DNA from: Lachnoclostridium phytofermentans ISDg
Lineage (GTDB): Bacteria; Bacillota; Clostridia; Lachnospirales; Lachnospiraceae
Reading direction: 5' to 3'
Assembly: GCF_000018685.1 (NCBI RefSeq)
Contig: NC_010001.1
Location: 2,992,001 to 3,056,000 of the forward strand
Length of the DNA stretch: 64,000 nucleotides
Shown here: positions 1-8,400 of the stretch, in pieces
Numbering within the stretch: position 1 is the stretch's first letter
How the letters are laid out: each line of letters begins with the position of its first letter
The notes under the pieces: model-generated
Seen by the model: only the letters and a program-made list of their open reading frames with translations
Told to the model about the DNA's origin: nothing
The model's database searches: none
Made by a program: the position numbers and the translations under genes

Positions 1-94
1 TTCTAGTAACCAAAGCACCAACCTCAACAAAACTGTTCTCGTCAAGCAAAGTGACAATCCTGTCCCTTGCTGACAGTTGTGATGTACTAGTCAT
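1..94 (-). CDS. Biotin-dependent carboxyltransferase subunit, N-terminal fragment (partial)
   Basis: The gene runs off the left edge; only the first 31 residues are visible. They read MTSTSQLSARDRIVTLLDEN and continue SFVEVGALVTR. This resembles the N-terminus of acyl-CoA carboxyltransferase subunits (PccB/MmdA/AccD-A fusion type), where 'aRerI..LLDenSFvEiGa.vt' is typical. Such subunits transfer carboxyl groups between carboxybiotin and an acyl-CoA or oxaloacetate. The ATG (CAT at 92-94) is preceded by a GGAGG ribosome binding site (CCTCC at 102-106), which fixes the start. A sigma-A type promoter lies about 50 bp upstream. Substrate cannot be told from so short a piece. Confidence 0.65.
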   Translation of the reverse strand, partial: MTSTSQLSARDRIVTLLDENSFVEVGALVTR

Positions 95-144
95 ATTCAG
101 GCCTCCATTTATTTAATAGTTAAACCAATATTTTTCCAATTACT

Positions 145-173
145 ATTATAGTCCTAACTTGTCAAACTTTCAA
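145..173 (-). promoter_or_regulatory. Sigma-A promoter of the carboxyltransferase gene
   Basis: On the minus strand TTGAAA (168-173) is separated by 17 bp from a perfect TATAAT (145-150). Transcription would start near 138 and give a leader of about 45 nt before the ATG at 94. Confidence 0.65.
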
Positions 174-329
174 CCTATATTCACTTTTTTTGGTTATTGT
201 GTCGATACATTGTACATTATATAAGTATATCTTTTTATTTTTTTGTTATATTTACCCTGTATTCGTCGATAGTTTTTAAATTAGTTATTTTCCCATAGTC
301 AATATCACTAACAAAAGAAACAATAAAAA

Positions 330-378
330 ACAGAGATAGTTAGGAGTCTATATTAATAATACTCCTAACTATCTCTGT
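330..378 (-). terminator. Rho-independent terminator after recX
   Basis: Perfect 18-bp inverted repeat (arms 330-347 and 361-378, 13-nt loop). On the minus strand it is followed by TTTTTTATTG, a good U-tract. It lies 80 bp past the recX stop and closes the recA-recX unit. Confidence 0.85.
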
Positions 379-458
379 ACTTATCGTCAGTCTATAATCA
401 TCTTTCTATATCGATTATTCCTGTAATCACTTTCCTAAACACACACAAGCAAATCACA

Positions 459-1100
459 TTAGAAATCCTCTTCTGTTCGTAACACTTTCTGTATGGTATG
501 GTTATGAAATCCTTTCCGATAAAGAGAAGCAACCAGCTTTTGCTTTTCTTCTTTCGTAAACTCATCCATTGGTTTTCCTTTTCTTCGAACTATCCTTAGA
601 ATAGCCTCTTCTTCTAAGTCTTTATCCTCCGTTGATTCAGAAAAAGACCCCATGATTTCCTCATACGCTCTGTCAATATCAGATTGGTTAATTCCTTTTT
701 GATATAGGGCATAGCTAAGCTGCCGCTTACTTTTGGTTTGATATCTTCCTCTAATATAATTTAAAGTGTAACGATAGTCATCAAGGTAATGAAAGTTCTT
801 TACATAGGTGATTGCTTGGGTTACCACATGCTCCGGAAATTCTTTATCTCGAAGCTTTGTGACTAATTCAAGCTCAGTTCGATCCATTCTTTCTAGTAAA
901 GTTAACGCTTGCTTTTTGGCATATCGTAAAACTAGTTCGGACTCTATCTTCAGTAGTAAGGTATCCGGTATTTTTAAACCAACTTCCAAAGGAAGTTCTT
1001 TGTAATCCTTACGATAAAGCCAAAATGCAGCCTCATCATTAAGAAAGATTCGTACTCTTACCTTATCTATTGGCTTAATCTCGGTCACTATGAATTCCAT
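459..1100 (-). CDS. recX: Regulatory protein RecX
   Basis: 213 residues, an all-helical RecX/OraA family protein that binds RecA filaments and modulates recombinase activity. Family features seen: the 'ALTLLERMDRTELELVTKL' segment, the 'YLDDYRYTLNYIRGR' segment (about residues 104-118), and repeated three-helix units in the C-terminal half (KGINQSDIDRAYEE; LVASLYRKGFHNHTIQKVL). The length is within the usual range for Firmicute RecX. It starts 3 bp after the recA stop, so the two are translationally coupled and presumably share the SOS-type recA promoter. The ribosome binding site is weak (GAAGAG), consistent with coupling. A strong terminator follows. Confidence 0.93.
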   Translation of the reverse strand: MEFIVTEIKPIDKVRVRIFLNDEAAFWLYRKDYKELPLEVGLKIPDTLLLKIESELVLRYAKKQALTLLERMDRTELELVTKLRDKEFPEHVVTQAITYVKNFHYLDDYRYTLNYIRGRYQTKSKRQLSYALYQKGINQSDIDRAYEEIMGSFSESTEDKDLEEEAILRIVRRKGKPMDEFTKEEKQKLVASLYRKGFHNHTIQKVLRTEEDF

Positions 1101-1103
1101 CGA

Positions 1104-2147
1104 TTACTCTTCTACCTTTTTCTTTATATCATCTACCTTTTTCTTTATATCGTTAGGAAGATTATGACGCTCTCTCACTTGTACTTCTACTTCTTCAAGG
1201 ATATTTGGATTCTCTTTTAAGAATACTTTTGCATTCTCACGACCTTGGCCAATCTTTGACTCATTATAAGCATACCAAGCTCCACTTTTTACAATGATAC
1301 CTTCATTTGCTGCTAAATCTAGGATATCTCCTTCTCTTGAGATTCCCTGGCCAAACATAATATCGAACTCTGCTTCCTTAAATGGTGGTGCAATCTTATT
1401 CTTCACAACCTTAATTCTAGTTCTGTTACCAACAATATCTCCGCCAAGTTTTAAAGCCTCAATTCTTCGAACATCCAAACGTATGGAAGAATAGAATTTT
1501 AAAGCACGACCACCAGTTGTTGTCTCGGGATTACCAAACATAACACCAACCTTTTCACGAAGCTGGTTAATAAAAATTACAATACAGTTTGACTTGCTAA
1601 TTACTGCTGTCAACTTACGAAGTGCTTGTGACATTAATCTAGCTTGAAGACCAACATGAGAATCTCCCATATCACCATCAATCTCTGCCTTCGGAACTAA
1701 TGCAGCAACAGAGTCAACGATAACGATATCAACTGCACCAGAACGAACCATGGTCTCTGTAATCTCAAGAGCTTGCTCTCCGTTGTCTGGCTGTGAAATA
1801 TATAGGTTATCAATATCTACTCCAATATTCTTTGCATAGACAGGATCGAGCGCATGCTCTGCATCAATAAAGCCTGCGATACCGCCTCTTTTTTGAACTT
1901 CAGCAACCATATGTAGTGCTACCGTTGTCTTACCACTACTTTCCGGTCCATATACTTCTACAACTCTACCCTTTGGAATACCGCCAAGACCTAATGCAAT
2001 ATCAAGGCTAATAGACCCTGTAGGCACCGTCTCTACGTTCATACGAGTCCCGGTTTCCCCTAGTTTCATTACGGAGCCCTTACCATATTGCTTTTCTATC
2101 TGCGCAAGAGCAGATTCTAATGCTTTTATCTTATCCTCATTCGCCAT
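1104..2147 (-). CDS. recA: Recombinase RecA
   Basis: ATP-dependent strand-exchange protein and SOS co-protease. Start chosen at ATG 2147 (MANEDKIKALESALAQIEKQ), 7 nt after AAGGAG; this gives 347 residues, typical for RecA. Visible motifs: Walker A GPESSGKTT, Walker B region 'VDIVIVDSVAAL', the L2 loop GGRALKFYSS preceded by 'FGNPETTTG', and 'INQLREKVGVMFGNP'. The acidic C-terminal tail ends with a duplicated DDIKKKV unit encoded by a 21-bp tandem repeat (1112-1153), which is unusual. recX follows immediately. A consensus promoter and a LexA-type box lie upstream. Confidence 0.98.
   Translation of the reverse strand: MANEDKIKALESALAQIEKQYGKGSVMKLGETGTRMNVETVPTGSISLDIALGLGGIPKGRVVEVYGPESSGKTTVALHMVAEVQKRGGIAGFIDAEHALDPVYAKNIGVDIDNLYISQPDNGEQALEITETMVRSGAVDIVIVDSVAALVPKAEIDGDMGDSHVGLQARLMSQALRKLTAVISKSNCIVIFINQLREKVGVMFGNPETTTGGRALKFYSSIRLDVRRIEALKLGGDIVGNRTRIKVVKNKIAPPFKEAEFDIMFGQGISREGDILDLAANEGIIVKSGAWYAYNESKIGQGRENAKVFLKENPNILEEVEVQVRERHNLPNDIKKKVDDIKKKVEE
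1112..1153 (-). repeat. 21-bp tandem duplication in the 3' end of recA
   Basis: Two near-identical 21-bp units (1112-1132, 1133-1153; they differ at one base) are in frame and each encodes D-I-K-K-K-V-D/E. They extend the RecA C-terminal tail. Confidence 0.85.
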
Positions 2148-2171
2148 TTTACTTCTCCTTTTTCCTATACC

Positions 2172-2183
2172 AAACATGTGTTC
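2172..2183 (-). promoter_or_regulatory. LexA-type SOS box in the recA leader
   Basis: The minus strand reads GAACACATGTTT, matching the Gram-positive/clostridial LexA operator GAAC-N4-GTTC at 7 of 8 defined positions. It lies 13 bp downstream of the recA -10 element, so a bound repressor would block transcription initiation or escape. No lexA gene is in the window. Confidence 0.65.
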
Positions 2184-2196
2184 TTATTCTGTAATC

Positions 2197-2225
2197 ATCT
2201 TATCTTATTCTAAGTTTTTTGTCAA
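2197..2225 (-). promoter_or_regulatory. recA promoter
   Basis: Perfect -35 TTGACA (2220-2225), 17-bp spacer, -10 TAAGAT (2197-2202). The second of two overlapping TAAGAT copies has the correct spacing. The recA ATG is 50 bp downstream. Confidence 0.8.
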
Positions 2226-2739
2226 TACCTTATCCCAAACAAATCTCCCAGTAATAACAATTCAGCTGAAGTGTTACGAAACCGTATCATAAATACCTTA
2301 CTCCTATTCTAATATTTACGAATCTAGCCACTGGTTCTATCAATAGTATACGAAAGCTTGGCAGACTTGTAAATAAGAGAATGAGAAACAAGAGTGAGAA
2401 AAAACTTAAGATTTCGCATACAATTGCACAATAACGAACTTCACAATGGGGAAACATATCTATCCTATCGTTTCAATGATTTCTATCAATCAATTTAATT
2501 TTAAACAAGAATAGAGGCTTCGTGTACTTTTCCTTGTCATAAATCAATAAAAAATCATACGTTCCATACTTTTCCTTGTCTTGAATAAACGATCTATGTT
2601 ATACTTTTTTCAAGATAACATCATGAATGAAACAATTGCTTTTTGTATATAATAGCAACGTAGTCTAGTCTATTGGATAAGTATTATAATAACCATGATG
2701 TTTTCTAGCTATTAAAAAGAAAGAAATTGAGGTAAGATT
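2226..2739. other. 514-bp intergenic region between recA and the [2Fe-2S] gene
   Basis: Divergent intergenic region with no supported gene. It contains a copy of a dispersed element with arms CAAGAA/TTTTCCTTG (2506-2550), a partial second copy (about 2566-2586), and a TATAAT (2648-2653) that could be the -10 of the downstream plus-strand gene. No good -35 accompanies it. Confidence 0.6.
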
Positions 2740-2916
2740 ATGAACGATGACGATATTATCTGCACATGTTATGAAGTGTCTGTAAAAGACATCAAAGATG
2801 CTTATGCAAATGGAGCAAAAACAGTAGAAGCAATCGGAGAAGCTACTCAAGCTGGTACACTTTGTGGTGCTTGCATTGGTGAAATTGAAAGTCTTCTTGA
2901 ATCTTTAAACAAATAG
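2740..2916 (+). CDS. BFD-like [2Fe-2S]-binding small protein
   Basis: 58-residue protein in the sparse plus-strand set. It begins MNDDDIICTCYEVSVKDIKD and has cysteines in the pattern C-x-C (CTCYEVS) near the N-terminus and C-x2-C (LCGACIGEI) near residues 42-45. This is the four-cysteine arrangement of the BFD-like [2Fe-2S] domain (bacterioferritin-associated ferredoxin, NirB and NifU central domain). A stand-alone copy of this length is probably a small electron carrier or regulator. The ATG follows GAGGT. It is monocistronic, flanked by a hairpin terminator at 2951-3006, and faces ilvA convergently. The partner protein cannot be named from context. Confidence 0.85.
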   Translation: MNDDDIICTCYEVSVKDIKDAYANGAKTVEAIGEATQAGTLCGACIGEIESLLESLNK

Positions 2917-2950
2917 CTCTGCACATAGGAAACTCTTGACGCAAAGCCAC

Positions 2951-3006
2951 GGGGCTTTTCATAGAAGTGATTGAGTAATCTCTCTTTCTCTTCCATGAAA
3001 AGCCCC
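2951..3006 (+). terminator. Terminator of the [2Fe-2S] gene
   Basis: Arms 2951-2967 and 2990-3006 (GGGGCTTTTCATxGAAG, one mismatch), followed by TTATTATTA. It sits between the convergent [2Fe-2S] gene and ilvA, so it may serve both strands, but a U-tract is visible only on the plus strand. Confidence 0.75.
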
Positions 3007-3012
3007 TTATTA

Positions 3013-4233
3013 TTACATATAGGTACCTTTTGGTTGTATTAGTTTTGGATTATATCCTTTTTTCTCTAGAGCTTTAACAATAGCTTTCTTATGTTCATGT
3101 CCAAACGCTTCTAAAGTAATCACTAGTTCCACAGCCGTATTACGATTAATGCTTACAAACTGGTTATGCTCTAATCGAACTACATTTCCCTGTTCCTTCG
3201 CGATCACTGAAGCAATATTTACTAATTCGCCAGGTTTATCCGGTAATAGTACCGATACGGTAAATATTCTTCCTCGTTCAATTAATCCATGCTGTACGAT
3301 GGAGGACATAGTAATCACATCCATATTCCCACCACTAAGGATAGAAACTACCTTCTTCCCTGTTACATCTAATTTCTTTAAAGCAGCTACGGTTAGTAAA
3401 CCAGAATTTTCAACAATCATCTTATGATTCTCAACCATATCAAGAAAACTTACAATTAGCTCCTTATCTTCAACTGTAATAATGTCATCCACATTACTTT
3501 GTATGTATGGAAAGATTACATCACCAGGCGTTTTTACAGCTGTACCATCAGCAATTGTATCCACTACAGGCAAGGTTACAACATGAGAAGCCTTTAAAGA
3601 TTCCTGCATACAATTTGCACCACTTGGTTCTACACCTATTACTTTAATATTTGGATTTAATAGTTTTACTAGAGTAGATACCCCAGCAAGCAAGCCACCA
3701 CCGCCTACTGGACACAAGATAATATCAACGGTTGGGAGCTCTTTGATAATTTCCATTGCGATACTCCCTTGTCCGGTTGCAACTACTTCATCATTGAATG
3801 GATGAATAAATGTATATCCATGTTCCTTAGCCAAATCAAGTGCATACTGACACGCTTCATCATATACATTGCCATATAGAATCACTTCTGCACCGTAACT
3901 TTTGGTACGATTCACTTTGATTAATGGAGTCGTAGTCGGCATTACAATGACTGCTTTGGCACCATAGATTTTTGCTGCATAAGCAACACCTTGCGCATGA
4001 TTTCCAGCGGATGCAGTAATTAAACCTTTTTTTCTTTCCTCATCGGATAATGTACTAATCTTGTAATATGCACCTCTTACCTTATAAGCACCGGTATTTT
4101 GCATGTTTTCAGGCTTTAAATACACCTTGTTCCCTGTCATTTCTGAAAAATAATCACTGTACACAAGTTTTGTACGGTTGGTTACTTTCATGACCGCTTC
4201 ACTGGCTTCTTCGAATTTATCCAATGTCATCAT
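3013..4233 (-). CDS. ilvA: Threonine ammonia-lyase (dehydratase) with ACT domain
   Basis: 406-residue PLP enzyme converting L-threonine to 2-oxobutyrate and ammonia. The PLP-lysine motif is TGAYKVRGAYYKI (Lys about residue 51), followed by the Asn motif TASAGNHAQGVA and the phosphate-binding loop PVGGGGLLAG. The C-terminal 75 residues form one ACT domain (VSVLLPDKPGELVNIASVIA). The length and single ACT domain match the short TdcB/clostridial IlvA subtype rather than the 500-residue biosynthetic enzyme with two ACT-like domains, so the role may be catabolic or biosynthetic. Start: ATG 4233, preceded by AAGGAGG. It stands alone; no ilv genes are nearby. Confidence 0.92.
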   Translation of the reverse strand: MMTLDKFEEASEAVMKVTNRTKLVYSDYFSEMTGNKVYLKPENMQNTGAYKVRGAYYKISTLSDEERKKGLITASAGNHAQGVAYAAKIYGAKAVIVMPTTTPLIKVNRTKSYGAEVILYGNVYDEACQYALDLAKEHGYTFIHPFNDEVVATGQGSIAMEIIKELPTVDIILCPVGGGGLLAGVSTLVKLLNPNIKVIGVEPSGANCMQESLKASHVVTLPVVDTIADGTAVKTPGDVIFPYIQSNVDDIITVEDKELIVSFLDMVENHKMIVENSGLLTVAALKKLDVTGKKVVSILSGGNMDVITMSSIVQHGLIERGRIFTVSVLLPDKPGELVNIASVIAKEQGNVVRLEHNQFVSINRNTAVELVITLEAFGHEHKKAIVKALEKKGYNPKLIQPKGTYM

Positions 4234-4334
4234 CGTTATGTCCTCCTTCTCGGTTAAAAATAACCTATTCTATTGGCTTTGTTTTGGTACAAGCGCCGCC
4301 AAGCGCATGATGAAACGGCAACCTGTTACCAAGT

Positions 4335-4390
4335 TGTCAAAACGACAACCCTTTCGGATTTGTCAAAACGACAACCCTTTCGGGTTGTCG
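4335..4390 (-). terminator. Tandem repeats and hairpin after ftsY
   Basis: A 23-bp unit (TGTCAAAACGACAACCCTTT plus CGG) occurs twice (4335-4357, 4361-4383). The second copy runs into a 9-bp hairpin, arms CGACAACCC / GGGTTGTCG with a 4-nt loop (4369-4390). On the minus strand the hairpin is followed by TTTTGACA, so it can act as the ftsY terminator 22 bp past the stop. The duplication looks like partial copying of the terminator. Confidence 0.6.
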
Positions 4391-4411
4391 TTTACTTCTA
4401 TACTCTTAAAA

Positions 4412-5344
4412 TTATTTAGTATCTACAGCAAATAATGCTTTTACGAAGTCATCTGGGTCAAACTTCTGTAAATCATCTATCTGCTCACCAACACCGATAT
4501 ATTTTACCGGTATCTTTAATTCAGATTGAATTGCAATTGCAATACCACCTTTTGCAGTACCATCTAACTTGGTAAGAACGATACCAGTAATGTCAGCAAC
4601 TTCATTGAATTGCTTCGCCTGAGCCAATGCATTCTGACCTGTTGTTCCATCTAAAACGACAAGAGTCTCACGATATGCACCCGGATATTCTCGCTCAATG
4701 ACACGATCAATCTTACGAAGTTCTTCCATTAAGTTCTTCTTATTGTGTAAACGTCCTGCTGTATCACAAATTAATATATCTACATTACGAGACTTTGCAG
4801 CTGTTACAGCATCATAGATTACTGCAGCTGGGTCGGAACCTTCTTTTTGCGCTATGATATCAACATGAGCCCTGTTCGCCCATTCGGTTAATTGCTCTAT
4901 TGCTGCTGCACGGAATGTATCTGCTGCTGCAACCATAACCTTTTTCCCGGAATCTTTTAATTGGCCTGCTAACTTTCCTACACTGGTTGTTTTACCAACA
5001 CCATTGACACCAATTAGCAGAACAACAGATTTATGATTTTCAAATTCGTAAGCATTCTCTTGTAAGCTCATCTGTTCTCTCATACTTGCCATTAAGAGAT
5101 CACGACATTCGCTCGGTTCTTTTATTTTATTTTCTTTTACCTTATTTTTAAGATTTTCAATAATAGCAGTTGTCGCATTTATCCCTAGATCAGCCATAAT
5201 TAATGTTTCTTCCAGCTCTTCATAGAAGTCATCATCAATATTTGATGAACCAGTAAAAATTGATTCAATACTAGAAATCACATTATCTCTGGTCTTCGCC
5301 AAACCAGAAGCCAAACGGCTGAAAAAACCTTTCTTTTCTCCCAA
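4412..5344 (-). CDS. ftsY: Signal recognition particle receptor FtsY
   Basis: 310 residues if started at TTG 5344 (LGEKKGFFSRLASGLAKTRD). This TTG is 6 nt after AGAGGTG, while the upstream GTG at 5353 has no ribosome binding site and lies inside that motif. SRP GTPase: NG domain with G1 GVNGVGKTT, the DTFRAAAIEQL box, DTAGR (G3) and TKLDG (G4). The short N-terminal A region ends in a membrane-binding amphipathic helix. FtsY docks the Ffh-ribosome complex at the membrane for cotranslational export. The order rnc-smc-ftsY is the usual Firmicute operon. A hairpin follows. Confidence 0.97.
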   Translation of the reverse strand: MGEKKGFFSRLASGLAKTRDNVISSIESIFTGSSNIDDDFYEELEETLIMADLGINATTAIIENLKNKVKENKIKEPSECRDLLMASMREQMSLQENAYEFENHKSVVLLIGVNGVGKTTSVGKLAGQLKDSGKKVMVAAADTFRAAAIEQLTEWANRAHVDIIAQKEGSDPAAVIYDAVTAAKSRNVDILICDTAGRLHNKKNLMEELRKIDRVIEREYPGAYRETLVVLDGTTGQNALAQAKQFNEVADITGIVLTKLDGTAKGGIAIAIQSELKIPVKYIGVGEQIDDLQKFDPDDFVKALFAVDTK

Positions 5345-5460
5345 AGCATTCACCTCTAATCAACATTTCTTGCTGTAAATTTATCTACATTAAAGTATTA
5401 AACAACAATTACGTTTATGATATTTCTTTTTTATTATTCTGTCAACAACAAAGTGTCATA

Positions 5461-8400
5461 CTAACTATCTAAATTATCTTCAATAAGACTCACACTTACT
5501 AATGTCGAAACACCTTTTTCCTGCATGGTGATACCATATAATACATCAGCTGCTGCCATGGTTCCTCTACGGTGTGTAATAATGATAAACTGCGTATCTT
5601 TCGTAAGTTTATGAAGATAGTTCGCATATCGTTTTACATTAGAATCATCAAGTGCTGCCTCAATCTCATCGAGTAGACAAAATGGGGATGGTTTTAGGTT
5701 TTGAATTGCAAATAAAAGAGAGATCGCGGTAAGTGCCTTTTCTCCACCAGATAGCTGCATCATATTCTGTAACTTCTTTCCTGGAGGTTGCGCGATGATT
5801 CGGATTCCAGCTTCTAAGATATCCTCATCCTCCGTAAGCTCCAGTGTACCTTTACCACCACCGAAAAGTTCCCTAAATACAATATCGAATTGTTCTTTAA
5901 TATCGGCAAACTTTTCTTCAAACTGCCTTCTCATTTCTTCATCAAGCTCATTGATAATTCCCATAAGAGTTTCTTCTGCAGATATTAAATCAGCTTTTTG
6001 AGTCGTTAAAAATTCATAACGCTCGGAAAGATTCTTATAATCTTCAATAGCATTGACGTTAACATCACCTAAGGTCTTAATACTATTTTTAAGCTCTGTA
6101 ATTCCTTTTTTATTGGTAACAGGATTGCTTAATTCTTCTTCCTGATACTCTGTGGCTGTGCTAACTGTCAATTCATATTCTTCCCACATATAGCTTATTT
6201 GTGCATCCAAAATCTCGGTTAATTTTTCCTTTTGATTTTGAAGTCGAAATGTTTCTTTATCAAGAAGCGAGATACGGTTCTGAAGTTCTTCTCTGATCTT
6301 TACAAATTGTTTATGATTTTGGCTCATGATATCCTTTTGTTCACTTGCCTTTGTAATCTTTTCTTCCAGTATATGAAGTCGTTCCAAATCCTCTTGTTTT
6401 TTATTTAAACTAATCGTAATTTGTTCTTCACGCTGATTTTTTTGTTCCGTAGAGCTTTCTGCTTCTCTTCGTAACTCTTGTTCCTCTAATTCAAGTGTCT
6501 CTATATCACGACGTACACGGCGCATATTTTCCAACACATATTGTATGCTTTGTTCAAGATTTGAGGATTCAACTAAAATAGAAGAAGCTTCATCCATGGA
6601 GCCTTGCTTTGTCGCTCTCTCTTTCGCAAGGTTTTGATTGCACTCTTCGATTCGTTGCTCTTTTTCCTTGCTAATTCTTTCGTTATCAATCAAGGAATTC
6701 TTAAGGTTTTCCATGTTAACTTTAAGTTCTTGATTTTGCTCTTCCATTAATTTTAATTCGTTCATAAACTCCAGGTAAGTATGGCGCATACCATCCATCT
6801 TTTCCTGTTCTTGTCTAGAATTCATTTTCGCTGTGTTTGCTTCCACTGACAATTCAGATAACCTCTTTTGGTTAGCCTCCACTGTCTCTCTCATAGAAAA
6901 ACGTTGCTCTTTGTAGGAAATAATATCTTCATTCAATTTCGCAACTTCATTTTTAAGAGTAAGTACATTTTCCTCTAACTCCTCTATTTCCCTTCGTCGG
7001 GATAATAAATTACTGGAGTTTTTATATGCACCACCGGAGAGTGATCCACCTGGATTTAATTGCTCTCCTTCAAGCGTTACAATTCGTAAACTATACTTAT
7101 ACTTTTTTGATAACGCTATCGCATGGTCTATGTGGTCAACGACATAAGTTCGTCCAAGCAAATACTTTAATAAATCATCAAATCTACTCTCTGCATGAAC
7201 CAGCGTATTTGCAAGACCAATTACTCCCTGTTCTCTTAACACTTGTTCATTCGCTGAAATATTTCCTTGAATACTGGTTAATGGTAAAAAGGTAGCTCGT
7301 CCATGCTTTCCCTGTTTTAAGTAATCAATCAGTCTCTTTGCCGTATTCTCATTATCTGTTACAATATTTTGGATATTACCGCCAAGTGCAGTCTCAATTG
7401 CAGTTTCGTAATTCTTGTCCACTTTAATAATATCAGCAACGACACCAACGATACCAGGTTCTTGATCCTTTTGTTCCATAATACGACGAATACTATTACC
7501 ATAACCATCATATCGTTCTGTTAAATTTTTAAGGGAATCCAGTTTCGCGTTCATGGATAAATACGATTGATTCTTCTGATTCGATACCGCAACTCCTTGG
7601 TCGATTTTCTTTTGAAGTTCTTCGATTTGCTTAACTAGATTTTGGTTCTCCGCAGTAACAGTGTCTATCTGTTCCATAATATGAGCTGCATTTGATTTTA
7701 ATTCCTCTAATCGGATGCTTAGAGACGACTCTTCACTTTTTATCTTTAGGATCTTTTGATTAATCTCTGCTTTTTTAATCGAGTTTTGCTCATTTATAGT
7801 TTCATATCGTTGAAGGTTTGTCTTTATGTTCGAATTTTCATTTAAGATTCGGAAAATCTCATTGTTACAAGATTCAATTTCTCTCGTAAACTCTTGTATA
7901 CGTGCTTCAATCTGCAATATAGCTTCACTACTACGCGATTTCTTTTCCGCTAATCCACGTAATTTTTCATCGATATCCTGTTTTTCTTTACGATAACCTT
8001 CTAATTCATTCAGCTTATTCTCTGAATTTGCTCGTAAAGAATCAATTCGAGATTGAAATGAGTTTTCATTCTGTGTTATGGAAGCAACCTGTTCTCTTAA
8101 AACCTTAATCTCTCCGTCGGTCTTTTCAATGCTAAGTTGTAACTCACTTTTACATGATTTCGCTAGCTCCAGTTCTTCCCCTAACTGTTCCAAATCTTCT
8201 TCGAGCTTTTCATACTCTATCTTGATATTATCAAACTTCGTCTGGGTTTGGTTAAAATCCTCTGTTACAATTTGTGATTTATTATCAACCTCAATCTTTA
8301 ACTGGTTGTTTTTCTCATATTCGATTAAAAACTGATTTACTTCTAATGTTTTTAGTTGTTCCTTTAGGCGTAGATATTCTTTTGCGACTTCCGATTGTTT

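Noticed and set aside
2665..2850. 61-residue minus-strand reading frame opposite the [2Fe-2S] gene
   Set aside because: It is antisense to the better supported BFD-like gene, which has four conserved cysteines and an RBS.
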